From contig JAWPMR010000001.1 of the NCBI GenBank assembly GCA_033344815.1, positions 3,334,136 through 3,398,135 on the forward strand: a stretch of 64,000 nt of DNA, read 5' to 3'. The DNA comes from Paracoccaceae bacterium (GTDB lineage Bacteria > Pseudomonadota > Alphaproteobacteria > Rhodobacterales > Rhodobacteraceae). Shown piece after piece: positions 16,632-26,670 of the stretch (its first letter is position 1; each line of letters opens with the position of its first letter). The notes beneath the pieces are model-generated. The model had not been told where the DNA came from. It did no database searches and saw only the letters and a list, made by a program, of their open reading frames with translations. Made by a program: the position numbers and the translations under genes.

Positions 16632-18588
16632 GATAGCCGCCGTTGCGCCAGTCTGCGAGCGCGGTGTCAAACGCCGCGCTCGGCACTCCGCTCAAGACGC
16701 CGTGGTAAAGTCCTCGGCGAACTAGCGTGGCCTGCATCGCCCGGATCGTATCGGGCGACCACCCTGCGCGCGTATGGGGCTCTGTCAACAGGGCCAGCGC
16801 ATCGCCCCGGTCACCCGCGACCGCCTCCAGGAGGTAATCGGCAGCGCGGAACGGATCAGGCCTGATACCACGACCTTGATCGTAAAGGATCGCAGCCGGC
16901 AAAAACGCGTCGACAGCGCCGTACCTGATCGCATCCTCAAGGTATTTGAGCCCCTGCGCTTCACCATTTCCGAAACCCTGCAAGGCCAGCCTGCCTAAGT
17001 TTATCGCAGCAAGCGGCGATCCGGCGTCGGCCGCTTCCTTCAGCAGCAAAAACGCGCCCTCAGGGTCTTTGTCACCGCCAACACCACGGCGCATTGCGAC
17101 CGCGAGATTGATCAGCCCGTCACTGAAGCCGCGGTGTGCAGCACTGGTGTAGAGCGCGCGGGCACGTTCCGGGTCTTGTGGTACGCCGCGCCGTCCATCT
17201 TCCAGAATGAGGCCAAGGCTGAGCGCGGCGCGCATGTCGCCGAGAGCGATTGCAGCCTCGTAGCTCTCAAGCGCAAGCTGGGTTTGTCCATCCGCCCATA
17301 GCGTTCTCGCCAGAAGGCCCAGGTATTTGCCTTCCTGCGGATTGTCAGTCCCAGCGCGCTTGCAGGCTGTGATCGCCTCTTCTGCGTGACCAGCCAGCTG
17401 CCACATCGGCACACCTCCGCGCAATGATTGACCGTCGCGGGGGTGGAGGGCAAGATTTACACACGCCTCCTCCGGCGTTTCGGCGGCACGGTTTTCTGCC
17501 CGGCCGATCAGCGTACGTGCCGCCTCGCGCTCGGGGCCATCAGGAAACATCTCGAGATATTCACGCGCCAAATCCACCGATCGCGACCGTACAACCAGTT
17601 GCCAGAGCGCGCGCTCCTGCCGCGTGTTATTGCCGGTTGCCTCAGAAGCTTTGCCATCGGGAGCGTTGACCAGCGCCTCCGCCGACTTCGCATGAGTACC
17701 TGCCGGAAACCGATCGAGGTAGAGTCGTGCCAGGTCAGGGTCTTTATTGACCGCTGCAAGCTGCCACCAGAGCGTTTCGGGCGACGCCTCCACATCGCCG
17801 GGATCAAAAAAAAAGTCCTGAACGAGCCCGGAGTTGTCCCAAGGGATTTGGACCCCGCGCGTGTCTGCACTCACGTCCCGTCGCACGGCTTTGAACATGT
17901 CTTCTATCTGTACGCCCGGTACCCGGATGTGGCTCAAAACCGCTTTCGTGAAATAGCTGTTGCGTCCGCGAATACCCTCGTAGGCCTCACGGTTAGGTAG
18001 CGTAGCGTATGCGATGAAGACGTTTCTTCCAGCCGCTACCCCCGCCAGCCCAGTTTGGTCTTCCGTCGTCAAACTGCCCGTCAGCGGGTTCTGGCAAGCA
18101 TCGAGCAGCAGGATCTTAACTCCGGGAGCCCGATCAAGACGCGCGATGACGTTCGCCAGTGGCACGACGCGTTCGTAGTACACCGTCCCATTGTCCTCTG
18201 TGCGTTCCGTATCAACCGGCATGAGCACGTTGCGGCCCTCGATCTGGCCTGCATGCCCGGAATAAAAAAAGAGCGCCACATCAGCCGTTTCCGCCGCTTC
18301 GGCAAAATCGTCGACCACGGAAAGGGTCTCGGCATAATCGAGGTCCGCACCAGGAAAGACCTCGAATCCCAGCCCACGCAGTGCCTCGGCCATATCGAAG
18401 GCGTCGTTCACCGGCTTCGTCAGTGCCCGTATGTCCTTGGTGTCCTGATAGGCCGAATTGCCAAGGACCAGCGCAACGCGCCGTTCCTCTGGTACGGGTG
18501 AGGTAATCGCAGCTACCTGAGACTGGCCTGCGTCCGCCGAAAATCCTAGCACCGCGCACAAGCACATGACCTTTACCATTCGCCTCAT
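16588..18588 (-). CDS. Secreted caspase-family protease with Sel1-like repeats
   Basis: The 666-residue protein opens with a likely Sec signal peptide (residues 1-25). A caspase/metacaspase p20 domain (about 36-270) shows RVALVLGNSAY at its start, the catalytic His in FFYSGHAG (H112) and the catalytic Cys in LLLDACQNP (C165). A helical linker follows, then Sel1/TPR-type repeats from about 420 to 600, and a short peptidoglycan-binding-like tail (SPDTIRAMQATLVRRGLYHG). The start overlaps the tpsA stop by four bases, so it belongs to the two-partner secretion operon. The signal peptide places it in the periplasm or outside; substrate is unknown. Confidence 0.8.
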   Translation of the reverse strand: MRRMVKVMCLCAVLGFSADAGQSQVAAITSPVPEERRVALVLGNSAYQDTKDIRALTKPVNDAFDMAEALRGLGFEVFPGADLDYAETLSVVDDFAEAAETADVALFFYSGHAGQIEGRNVLMPVDTERTEDNGTVYYERVVPLANVIARLDRAPGVKILLLDACQNPLTGSLTTEDQTGLAGVAAGRNVFIAYATLPNREAYEGIRGRNSYFTKAVLSHIRVPGVQIEDMFKAVRRDVSADTRGVQIPWDNSGLVQDFFFDPGDVEASPETLWWQLAAVNKDPDLARLYLDRFPAGTHAKSAEALVNAPDGKASEATGNNTRQERALWQLVVRSRSVDLAREYLEMFPDGPEREAARTLIGRAENRAAETPEEACVNLALHPRDGQSLRGGVPMWQLAGHAEEAITACKRAGTDNPQEGKYLGLLARTLWADGQTQLALESYEAAIALGDMRAALSLGLILEDGRRGVPQDPERARALYTSAAHRGFSDGLINLAVAMRRGVGGDKDPEGAFLLLKEAADAGSPLAAINLGRLALQGFGNGEAQGLKYLEDAIRYGAVDAFLPAAILYDQGRGIRPDPFRAADYLLEAVAGDRGDALALLTEPHTRAGWSPDTIRAMQATLVRRGLYHGVLSGVPSAAFDTALADWRNGGYLRPDEKRGLQVGSD

Positions 18589-21500
18589 AGATCGCTCACA
18601 CGTTCCAGTTCGCTTCCCAACGTGTCGATTGCGTCTGCCACCGATAAAATTGTCGCACGCTCAAATTCCGCACTTTGCGGATCATCGGCACGTACCAGTG
18701 TTATGGCGCTCCTGATCTCTGCGGAGGCGATTGCCAGTGCCGCGCGAGCTTCACTAGCGGCTTCGCCCTGGATGGCCCGTCGTTCAGCTTCCGTTTCCGC
18801 GGTCGCCAAACGAGCGGTTGCGCGCGTCGCCGCCGCGTTGATCCGAAGGCTCGCATCGCGGACGATCTGTGCAATGTTCTCCATACTTGGAGGTAAATCG
18901 AGCGCAATCGCGTCGAGTTCACCGGCGAAACTGTCCAGAGCGTCGGACAGGCAGGCTAGGTATCGGCCCACGTCTCCTCCACCCTGTCCGCAGGCGTCTG
19001 CGGCGATATCAAGCGCGTCCGAAAGCGACAGAACTTCGGCGGAGCTTTGTGCGGCATCTGGCCCGAGGAATTCCCCAGTGGCGGGGAAAAACCCGCTAAG
19101 ATCATCACCGAAGTCAACGACATCAGGTGGATCTGGTAATCCAGCGGGTGTAATCACCTCAGGCCGCGGGACGAAGTCGTCAGCATTAGACTGGACTACT
19201 AAAGTTCCCGTGCCTTCGGTGATTAGATAATTTTCCAGGCCCACTCCCGAGAAATCGCCAATCGTAATCGAATAATCACCGACATCGGCCTCAGACGGAG
19301 CGCCTAGGCTCGACAGCGAGATTTCGTTTATCCCGTCGCCGGGAACCGCAAAACCGCTGGTCGTGAACTCGTCGCCTGCAAACACGAAGGTCTCGCCAAA
19401 TGCCTTAACCTGTTGGTCAGGTGTGATGGTTAAAGGCGCAGGGTTTATCGTAAGCGTTCCACTTACAAACGTAATATCATAGTTATCCAGTCCTGACCCC
19501 GACGCTCCATCCTCGGTGGCTACAATTGAATAGCTTGCTTCGCCTGGATCGACAGCAGCCTGGACAGCGGAGCCATCGCTAGCCAAAGCAACTGACTCGA
19601 CGCTGTCGTCGAAGAAGATTGTCCCCGAAACGGTAAAATTGCTCGGCGTGAAGAACTCCCCATACGTCTTTGTATCGTCGTCTGCGATGATCGTGAGCGG
19701 CGCAGCTGTTATCTCTACGACACCCGGTCGGTCAACGATGCGGTACGTCACACCATTCACGCTTTCCAGTTCTTCTGTTTCAATACGGTATGTCTGCAAA
19801 CCAACCGGTGCGCCGGGTTCCAAATCCGTGAAGACTGTCACGTCACCGACAGAGTCGCCCTCTTCTGCAAACACGTAGGTCAAAGGACTGGGGCTGAATA
19901 CTGTGCTTGTGAACGGCTCACCGGACAGTCCGTATTGTACAGTTGGCACTGGCTCATTGACGGGTTCGATCAAGATGACCGGTGTTGTTGTATAGTTCGC
20001 AGGGTAAAACCCCTCGTCCCCGGGCGCCCACGTCGTTCCGAAATCCCAACTTGGAGGATCGTCAGGATCGAGACGACTGGCAAGGCCAATGAAGGTTTCG
20101 GTATCCTGGAACTCAGCGGTACTTAAAGCGGTCCCAAAGGCGCTCGTTGCCTGTCCCGATGTGTCCTCGTCCCAAAAATTGCGACTACCCGACGCGTTGA
20201 CTCCGGTAGCGCCGGCAAATCCGCCTTCAGAAGTGATTGCATCGCCGGAAACCAATACCTCGCCCGTCGAATAGGATCTGTTGATCGTACCGTTCATGAG
20301 TCCAACGAAACCGCCGGCAACAATCACGGGTGTTGATTCTGAACCGCTGCCATTGGAAATCGTCACACTGCCCTGGGCGTAGGAGTCGTTAATTGTCAGC
20401 AGTTCAACCCCCAACTCCTCGCCCACAAAGCCGCCGGCAAGAACGTCGCCAGAATTGCTAACGTTGTCATCATTGCTAATGTTGATGTCGCCAAGAGCAT
20501 GGGATCGGTTGATCCGCCCAAAGTTTTGACCGGCAAAACCGCCGACCGAGTTTCTATCCTCAAACCCGGAACTTCCAACGTTTACAGAAATATCCGCGAG
20601 GCTGTCTTCGATCAGCCCCCTGTTTATGCCAACCAGTCCACCCGTCTGTTCGCCTTCTGTTTCAAGTGTGCCTAAAACCCGAACGTTGCGTATTGTGCCG
20701 TTATTTGTGTCGGCCAGTATACCGCCGGTGCTGCCAGTGAAGTCTGCGCCCTCGATTGTCAGGTCGCGGACTGTCGCGCCCGCCTCGATGGTTTCGAACA
20801 GCCCTACGCGTCTGGCACCTTGGTTGCCATCTCCGCCCCCATCCCCGTCAACGATGTTCTGAAACAGACCGGAAACCGCGAACCCATTGCCGTCGAATGT
20901 TCCGGTAAATCCCTCGATCGGCTGGAAGCCTCGATTGTTGCCGATACCCCACTCTTCGAGCCCGCTTTCATCAATGTTCTGCGCCAGCGTAAAACTGGAG
21001 CCAAAGGTACCGATGCCCTGCAGCCCGTATACGTCGAAGATCAGCGGAGGCAGATCAGGATCGCCAGCAGAACGAGTGCGCGCAAAAGAAGCAAGGGATT
21101 GGTTTAGCCCAAAACTATTTGCCGAAAATTCAGCGGTCGTATTGAACTGTTGCCAGTCCCCGTTTCCTAGAAAGAACCTGCCCACGTCGACGTCGCCAGT
21201 GGCCGTGATCGTTCCGCCCGCGGAAACTGTCAAGCCATCGACAGCCTGATCGGGTGACGCGGTGACTGCGCCGTTGATAGAGATGTTCTGGCCTGCGTTC
21301 AGATCGACGCTACCCGCATTTGCTGTGATCGAACTATTGACAAAAATGTCATTGTCAGCTGTCAGGGTGAGCTGCGTTGCGGCATTCCAGTCGAGATCAG
21401 CGTTGATAAAGATATCACCGGCTTCGTCCTGCTGCTGCCCCAACGCGTCGGACGTGTCCAGCGTCACATCACCTAGTTCGAGATCGGCTTCGATATCCAC

Positions 21501-22898
21501 CTCGTTCTCGGCTCCGGTACCAGTCCCGACCACGATATTGCGGGGGTCAAGGAGCAGCTCTCCCGAACGGCCCTTGGGAGCTCGCCGGTCCGTAAGCCCC
21601 GCATAGCGCAACGTCTCGCGGCTCGACACTTCGTAAAACCCGCCGTCGCCTGCGTTGTCGCCTCCTCTCACGGAACCGAAACCAGAATATTCGGTGCGTA
21701 ACTCCGACCAGATTACAACCCGACCGCCGTCGCCGTGCCCCAAAGCGTCCGCGCGGATACTGGTCCTCTCGTCAACCGTTACCTCTGTCGCGCGCGGCAT
21801 GTCACCAACTCCACCGAAATCGCCCCCGATCCGAACAATCCCGCCGCCGCCGGCCGCGCTTGCGTCAATCTCAGCGCCCGCAAGTTCAATTCGATCGCCA
21901 GTGATGGTAATGCTGGGGCGGGCCAACGGGCGGATCGATACGTCCGGACTGGGCGTAGAAGCTTGACCACCTGCACGTATGCGCCCTGTCACGTTCACCT
22001 TTCCGCCTTTACCCCCACCAAGAATGATCGCACCGTTATGCACTGACACTGACTGCGCCTCAGCGACACCGCTCAAGTTCACCGCCTGCCGCACCGCTTC
22101 ACGAGCCGTCGCCGCGCGCATTTCCACACGACCGCCTTGCGCGCTGGCCAAACCAGAGTTATCGATTAGTGCGTCATCGCCATCCTCGCCCACGGTAGGC
22201 AAGGCAACTTGCAGAAATTGATCGCCGTCGAGGTCCAACACGATACGTTCTCCCGAACCGAAGGCAATCTTGCCCATCGGAACCGTGATCGTTCCGGAGT
22301 TCTTTATCCTGCCACCGAGTAGTGCAGCGTAGCCGCCACGACCAATTGAGACGCGCCCTTGGTTCTCCACCGTCGCCGAGTTGCCGTCACCGTTGTAGCG
22401 AAACCGCCCTGCAAGAAAATCGTCATCTGCAATGCTGAGCGATGAGGCCACGAAACTGCCGGCGCTGACACTCCCGTTGGGTCCGATCAGAATGCCGTTG
22501 GGGTTTACGAGGTGAACCTGCCCGTTGGCCGTCAGCCGACCGTGAATTTCACTCGTAGTCGCTCCCGAAACTCGATTGAGAATAGTTGAACTGGAATTGG
22601 GTTGTCGAATGTCAACATGGGCGCCTGCCCCGACAGAAAATGAATTCCAGTTGACGATGGCCGAGTCGGACCCTTGCCGGATTGTCATAGAGCCGGGCGC
22701 GGATTGGCCAATTACCACATCGCCGTGCGCAACGGTGCCGCCCTGCGGCAATTCTTGCGCAACGCTCGTGGTGAAAAAACAAGAGGAGCAGACCGATGTA
22801 AGTAAAACTGAGCGCACTAACGCCCGATTGCGGAGACTAGATTTAAAAGCGGAAGTTGGCCAAAACACTGAGGCGCTGGTTATCCGGGAATGCATCAT
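18585..22898 (-). CDS. TpsA exoprotein with haemagglutination-activity domain
   Basis: This 1437-residue secreted protein has an extended signal region of about 48 residues. The TPS/haemagg_act domain (about 48-170) carries NPNGILIGPNGSV. A beta-helical shaft follows. GLUG-like repeats at about 710-900 include GGLVGINRG, GGFAGQNFG and GGFVGLMNG. Two or more MBG-type domains (APLTI...TKTYGE pattern) lie at about 1040-1250, and a helical Ala/Arg-rich C-terminus at about 1320-1410. It should be exported through the TpsB gene product upstream. The first ATG overlaps tpsB by 56 bases; a GTG at 22814 would also retain a signal peptide. Confidence 0.85.
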   Translation of the reverse strand: MMHSRITSASVFWPTSAFKSSLRNRALVRSVLLTSVCSSCFFTTSVAQELPQGGTVAHGDVVIGQSAPGSMTIRQGSDSAIVNWNSFSVGAGAHVDIRQPNSSSTILNRVSGATTSEIHGRLTANGQVHLVNPNGILIGPNGSVSAGSFVASSLSIADDDFLAGRFRYNGDGNSATVENQGRVSIGRGGYAALLGGRIKNSGTITVPMGKIAFGSGERIVLDLDGDQFLQVALPTVGEDGDDALIDNSGLASAQGGRVEMRAATAREAVRQAVNLSGVAEAQSVSVHNGAIILGGGKGGKVNVTGRIRAGGQASTPSPDVSIRPLARPSITITGDRIELAGAEIDASAAGGGGIVRIGGDFGGVGDMPRATEVTVDERTSIRADALGHGDGGRVVIWSELRTEYSGFGSVRGGDNAGDGGFYEVSSRETLRYAGLTDRRAPKGRSGELLLDPRNIVVGTGTGAENEVDIEADLELGDVTLDTSDALGQQQDEAGDIFINADLDWNAATQLTLTADNDIFVNSSITANAGSVDLNAGQNISINGAVTASPDQAVDGLTVSAGGTITATGDVDVGRFFLGNGDWQQFNTTAEFSANSFGLNQSLASFARTRSAGDPDLPPLIFDVYGLQGIGTFGSSFTLAQNIDESGLEEWGIGNNRGFQPIEGFTGTFDGNGFAVSGLFQNIVDGDGGGDGNQGARRVGLFETIEAGATVRDLTIEGADFTGSTGGILADTNNGTIRNVRVLGTLETEGEQTGGLVGINRGLIEDSLADISVNVGSSGFEDRNSVGGFAGQNFGRINRSHALGDINISNDDNVSNSGDVLAGGFVGEELGVELLTINDSYAQGSVTISNGSGSESTPVIVAGGFVGLMNGTINRSYSTGEVLVSGDAITSEGGFAGATGVNASGSRNFWDEDTSGQATSAFGTALSTAEFQDTETFIGLASRLDPDDPPSWDFGTTWAPGDEGFYPANYTTTPVILIEPVNEPVPTVQYGLSGEPFTSTVFSPSPLTYVFAEEGDSVGDVTVFTDLEPGAPVGLQTYRIETEELESVNGVTYRIVDRPGVVEITAAPLTIIADDDTKTYGEFFTPSNFTVSGTIFFDDSVESVALASDGSAVQAAVDPGEASYSIVATEDGASGSGLDNYDITFVSGTLTINPAPLTITPDQQVKAFGETFVFAGDEFTTSGFAVPGDGINEISLSSLGAPSEADVGDYSITIGDFSGVGLENYLITEGTGTLVVQSNADDFVPRPEVITPAGLPDPPDVVDFGDDLSGFFPATGEFLGPDAAQSSAEVLSLSDALDIAADACGQGGGDVGRYLACLSDALDSFAGELDAIALDLPPSMENIAQIVRDASLRINAAATRATARLATAETEAERRAIQGEAASEARAALAIASAEIRSAITLVRADDPQSAEFERATILSVADAIDTLGSELERVSDL

Positions 22899-24594
22899 CT
22901 CGCTCTCCTATTCCATACTCAACCCTGATAGAATTTGACCGGTAGTTCGACTCGATCCGCGAAAACAGGTCTACTCCTATCCCGTAAGCGAGCGCTTCTG
23001 TTGAACGCTGCTCAATGGCAGTCGGATTTTCGATTTTCGCATAGCCGAAACCGGCAAATAGATAAGGTGATACCAAAAGCGGTATCTGTCCGACGCTTGT
23101 CTCAAGCTGCGTGGAGAGCTCAGTTCGAGCCACCCAACCACTGTCGCCACGCAACGACCCGGAGTCGAATGTCGAGAGTTCCTGCGGCCCAACAAGCGAA
23201 AACTGTTCAGAGGTCAGAAGCGGCTCCCCGAAAGAGCTTTGAAACCGCGCTGATACTGCAAGGGACAACCAGTCATTCAGCGCGCCGCTGTGGGAAAAAG
23301 ATCCGGCAAGTTTGGTGAATTCGGCATCGGCTCCGGCACGAGAAAGGGGTATGGTTGAGCTCATGGCGTCGCCTTCTGTTCTGGCACCAAACGCGTCAAT
23401 TCCCACCGAAACAACCAGGTTTCCCCGGCTCAACGCGCCGTTTTCATGGAGATAGGTAAGGTCGGCGCCTCCTCGCAGGACTGTAAGTTGGTCTTCGAAA
23501 ATTGTAGCGCCGCTTATCAACTCTTGACTGTCTTGCGCTGTGTCAAGGGCGAATTGTCCAGACACGTTCCATTGTCTCTCTCGGATAAACGGATAGATCA
23601 AACGCACGGATTGGCGACTAAAGTCTGATCGTGTCGGCACAAGCGGATTATCCGGCGTCGTGTCGCTTTGCGTCGCTTCGACATTCAGGCTGGCGCCGGA
23701 TGATCCAAGGGGCAGGACTGCGCCAACCGCAAAGATCCTACTTGTCGGGTCGCTCCCGAACACGCTGTCGGGTGCGGTTGAGAGCCGGATGTAAATTGTT
23801 TCGCCCAGTTTAAAGGCACTGTTCAACTCAGCCCCGAAGTCCAGCGTGAATTCGCCCAGCTCATCGCTTGCAGGATTTCCGAAGCCGACGAAACCGGTCA
23901 TCACCCGGTACTCCGGATCGAGTGCAATAACGGTGCCGCCCAGGGTTTCGCCGCGAGCAAGAGCGGAGCGGAGCGCCGTACCGGGAGTGTCGCCAGCCAG
24001 CAGAAGCTGTCGTTCGAGTTCACGCCGCGTGAGGCCGGGACGATTCACAAGCTGCTGAGTCAACTGATCGACGCGGGCTTTGATGTTCTCCGGCACATTT
24101 GTCGTGTCCACTGTCTCGACAAATCCGTTAACGACAATTACGTCTAGCGCGCTACCGTTGCGCAACGTCTGCTGACGAAGTACCACGCGGGCGAGAACGA
24201 AGCCAGCTTGCGCGTAGGCCTCCTCGAGTTCCGCTGCGGCAACAAAGAGTTCCGAGACGGGTATCCGGCCCCGGGTCAAACGTGCCTCAAAGGCGTCGTT
24301 AGCGGCGGCCATTTCCGGCAACGCGTCTTGAAGATTAACCCCGCCCAGCGTGATGCCGATGTTTTCAGATCCGGGTGGCGCTTGTGTGCCCTCCTCCCCT
24401 GTGAAAACCACAGATCCATCGAAATTCCGCAGTTCCGGTTGGAAGTTATCGGGCGTGATCTCGCTCGCTGTCTGCGCCAGGCTTGTTCCTGGACTCATCG
24501 CGAACATGACCAACACAACTATTATCGCTGTTTTCAGCCGCCTGAGTTCACGCACGTAAAATAGCGTACAATGAGTCACTTGAAGTATACCCAC
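22843..24594 (-). CDS. TpsB outer-membrane transporter (FhaC/ShlB family)
   Basis: The ~583-residue protein has a signal peptide, then a POTRA-type region (about 60-220) with SELFVAAAELEEAYAQAGFVLARVVLRQQ. The C-terminal 16-strand barrel ends in aromatic NFRF, the usual BamA recognition end. It exports the adjacent TpsA. The start is GTG at 24594; a second GTG 13 codons later (24555) is equally possible and gives a tighter signal peptide. It is the first gene of the TpsB-TpsA-caspase operon, with promoters expected in the AT-rich gap to the right. Confidence 0.85.
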   Translation of the reverse strand: MGILQVTHCTLFYVRELRRLKTAIIVVLVMFAMSPGTSLAQTASEITPDNFQPELRNFDGSVVFTGEEGTQAPPGSENIGITLGGVNLQDALPEMAAANDAFEARLTRGRIPVSELFVAAAELEEAYAQAGFVLARVVLRQQTLRNGSALDVIVVNGFVETVDTTNVPENIKARVDQLTQQLVNRPGLTRRELERQLLLAGDTPGTALRSALARGETLGGTVIALDPEYRVMTGFVGFGNPASDELGEFTLDFGAELNSAFKLGETIYIRLSTAPDSVFGSDPTSRIFAVGAVLPLGSSGASLNVEATQSDTTPDNPLVPTRSDFSRQSVRLIYPFIRERQWNVSGQFALDTAQDSQELISGATIFEDQLTVLRGGADLTYLHENGALSRGNLVVSVGIDAFGARTEGDAMSSTIPLSRAGADAEFTKLAGSFSHSGALNDWLSLAVSARFQSSFGEPLLTSEQFSLVGPQELSTFDSGSLRGDSGWVARTELSTQLETSVGQIPLLVSPYLFAGFGYAKIENPTAIEQRSTEALAYGIGVDLFSRIESNYRSNSIRVEYGIGERDDAFPDNQRLSVLANFRF

Positions 24595-25314
24595 CCGTTA
24601 TTCGCGGTGCGTACCAATAATTAGTCACCGCGCGTAATCAGCATGACAAAAAATTCGCTTAACGCAAGTCTCGATACTCGCAAATAGCGAGCGACAAGGA
24701 CTTATGCGTCCTCTGGGTTAATTGGTTTCTCCTTTGCCTCCGCGATCAGAACGGACGGCCCAGGTTTTTTTCTGCACCAAAGAAGGATGCGGCCCGGATG
24801 AAATTCCAAGGGCATACCGACGCGTTGATTTGAGCTATGGTGATCCATATTGGACTGTTGTGCGGCTTGCGGAAACGCGGCGGTACAACTTAGTCCTGCT
24901 GCCGCAATAGTGACGCTCGGACCCCTTCAGCTCCAGATCGAAGAAAAGTTAACTTTCAGTTAACAAAAGAAAATCTTAGCTGGAAAAAATCACTGTATAA
25001 CCAAAAAATACAGAACCAAATTTAAGGTCGCGGCACCGCAGCATAGAAACTTGCTCATTTCAACCCTTCACTGGGCCACTTTGCCTCGCATCCTTTTTCG
25101 AGCTTACCCGGGCTCAACAAAGAAGTCTAGTGTCTGACACGCATTCGATCACCCGGTCGTGAGAACCGAGCAGTCAAACAATACAAGTCAGTTGTACCTC
25201 CGCAACGACGCCAACAGATAAAATTGAATGCAGATCATTCGGTCATCTAACCATATTATTAGGCCGCCTCTGTGAGCATCTCCCCGAATCCGCAGTTTTC
25301 GGGAGAATCAAGCA
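24595..25314. other. AT-rich intergenic region, 720 bp, no convincing gene
   Basis: It separates divergent tpsB and the protease gene and must hold both promoters. It is visibly AT-richer than the genes around it. The motif AGTTAAC occurs twice with an 11-base period at 24947-24953 and 24958-24964, a possible regulator site. A 62-codon reading at 24722-24910 (plus) has no good ribosome binding site and no recognised homologue. It may be a gene remnant. Confidence 0.5.
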
Positions 25315-25935
25315 TTGAAGAAGGCGTCGCTTGCAATCTTGCTGTTAGTCCTTTTCGCGACCCGAGTGCTGGCAGAGGTCAGCCCCCTCTTTCGGTACCA
25401 CGCGACCGTCGTAAACGGGGACTTCCTTGGATCCAGTTTTGAACTTGAAAGCGGGCTCATCGCAACAAACGCACATGTCGTGCGGGGCATAGGCGTAGGG
25501 TCATCAATAAAACTTGTTGTATCTGACAGGCGCAAACCGGTGCGCGCTGTGCTGGTCGCAGTCAGCGAAAAAATCGATCTTGCGTTGTTGCAGATCCCGG
25601 CGGGTATTCTTGATACACCTTCAGCAAGCACCAAAATTGGTGCAGCGGAACTAATGCAAATTGTCGGCGTTGTTGCTCGAAATGGCCCGAGGGCAGTGGC
25701 GACTGGTACCGGGTACGTGCTCCGGAAAGAAGTCTTCATACCACACTTCGGACCGGGCATGATCCTGCGCACGCGAGGCGTGACGCCGGGTTTTTCAGGC
25801 GGACCCGTTTTTGACGGACAGGATCGGATCGTGGGAATGCTGACAGCACTTCGAAACCGCCCAAGCGGGACGGAAGCGCTTGTTATCACCGTTGCCGAGA
25901 TCCGCGAGGAGGCCCGCCGACTCTTGAGCAATTGA
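25315..25935 (+). CDS. Secreted trypsin-like serine protease
   Basis: This 206-residue protein has a Sec signal peptide ending near residue 20. The chymotrypsin-fold triad is visible: His54 in TNAHVV, Asp88 in KIDLALL and Ser161 in PGFSGGPV. No PDZ domain follows, so it is shorter than DegP-type proteases and resembles single-domain periplasmic proteases. The start is TTG with GGGAGAA ten bases upstream; no ATG fits. It stands alone between the two-partner secretion operon and the mobile-element backbone, divergent from the former and convergent with the latter. Confidence 0.8.
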   Translation: MKKASLAILLLVLFATRVLAEVSPLFRYHATVVNGDFLGSSFELESGLIATNAHVVRGIGVGSSIKLVVSDRRKPVRAVLVAVSEKIDLALLQIPAGILDTPSASTKIGAAELMQIVGVVARNGPRAVATGTGYVLRKEVFIPHFGPGMILRTRGVTPGFSGGPVFDGQDRIVGMLTALRNRPSGTEALVITVAEIREEARRLLSN

Positions 25936-26243
25936 GGCGGGTCTGTTGCATTATTTTGCCGTGCCATTAAAAATTGGATTCCCGCCGCGTTTTTCGGACG
26001 CAGTTTAGCGTTTCTTCGGCTTGGCTCGAAGACATCGTTGATCGCAGTGACGCGTTGGAAGCTTCCATCCAAATCAAAACCGATGGAGGAGTGGATGGAG
26101 TGAGCATATTTTCCAATGGGTTAGGTAGATTTCCTGTGCAAGTCATGTGCATATAGTGAGGCATGAATTGCATTCCGATGACTGCCAACAGCAGTTTCTT
26201 TCGCTCACTTCCTGTTTTTTGCTTTTCGGCAAGCATCTCACTG
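25936..26243. other. Probable junction between chromosome and mobile-element backbone
   Basis: These 308 bases hold no convincing gene. A GGGTCTGTTGCA string at 25939-25950 resembles IS6-family terminal repeats (known pattern GGxxCTGTTGCAAA) but no transposase is present. To its right the conjugation genes begin with the RHH gene; the trb genes normally found on this side of traG are missing. It is the likely edge of a deletion or insertion. Confidence 0.4.
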
Positions 26244-26660
26244 CTACTGGGGTATGTCCTCTAAAACCTCCTGCCGCAGCGCAGGCCCCTTGGTCAACCG
26301 TCGCCCGAGTGCTGCAATAAAGGCGTCATACCGCTCGCCAGCTTGGGCTTGGGCCGCGGCGCGGGCAGGCTCTGGAAGTGGCGGGTTCGTCGTTAGCCAG
26401 AAGCGCACGAACAGCGCGAGTGTTTCGACCGAGATACTGAGGTCTCGTTCTAGGCGGTCCATCCGGCGGTCGATCTGGTCGAGGCGTTTTGTGGTCGCCG
26501 CTTCTTGGCGTTCGGCGGCGTCAGGTGACAGGAACGAAGCAATCGCGGCTTCGGCGACAAGAGACCGGGAATGATCCCGTCTGGCTGCGTAATCGGCCAG
26601 CGCAGCCATAATGTCTGGGTCGAGATAGACGGACAGGCGCTGCTTTTTTGGCTGTTTCAT
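26244..26660 (-). CDS. CopG/ribbon-helix-helix conjugation accessory protein
   Basis: This 138-residue protein has an N-terminal ribbon-helix-helix motif (KQRLSVYLDPDIMAALADYA). A coiled-coil segment (QEAATTKRLDQIDRRMDRLERD) and a helical C-terminus with SVETLALFVRFWL follow. The protein directly beside traG in this element class is probably a relaxosome or mating accessory factor. The start at 26660 follows GAGGGAA; a longer reading would overlap traG. It lies ten bases downstream of traG in the same operon. Confidence 0.75.
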   Translation of the reverse strand: MKQPKKQRLSVYLDPDIMAALADYAARRDHSRSLVAEAAIASFLSPDAAERQEAATTKRLDQIDRRMDRLERDLSISVETLALFVRFWLTTNPPLPEPARAAAQAQAGERYDAFIAALGRRLTKGPALRQEVLEDIPQ

Positions 26661-26670
26661 TTCTGTTCCC

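Noticed and set aside
24722-24910. 62-codon reading on the plus strand in the TPS-protease gap
   Set aside because: No ribosome binding site, no recognised family, and it lies in an AT-rich promoter region; at most a gene remnant.
24947-24964. Two AGTTAAC copies with an 11-base period as a promoter element
   Set aside because: Too short to support a specific regulator; recorded only within the intergenic entry.
25939-25950. String resembling an IS6-family terminal repeat
   Set aside because: Only 12 bases, with no transposase and no second end found nearby; kept only as a hint in the junction note.
25967-26236. 89-codon minus-strand reading
   Set aside because: Composition unlike a protein gene, no ribosome binding site, no recognisable motif.
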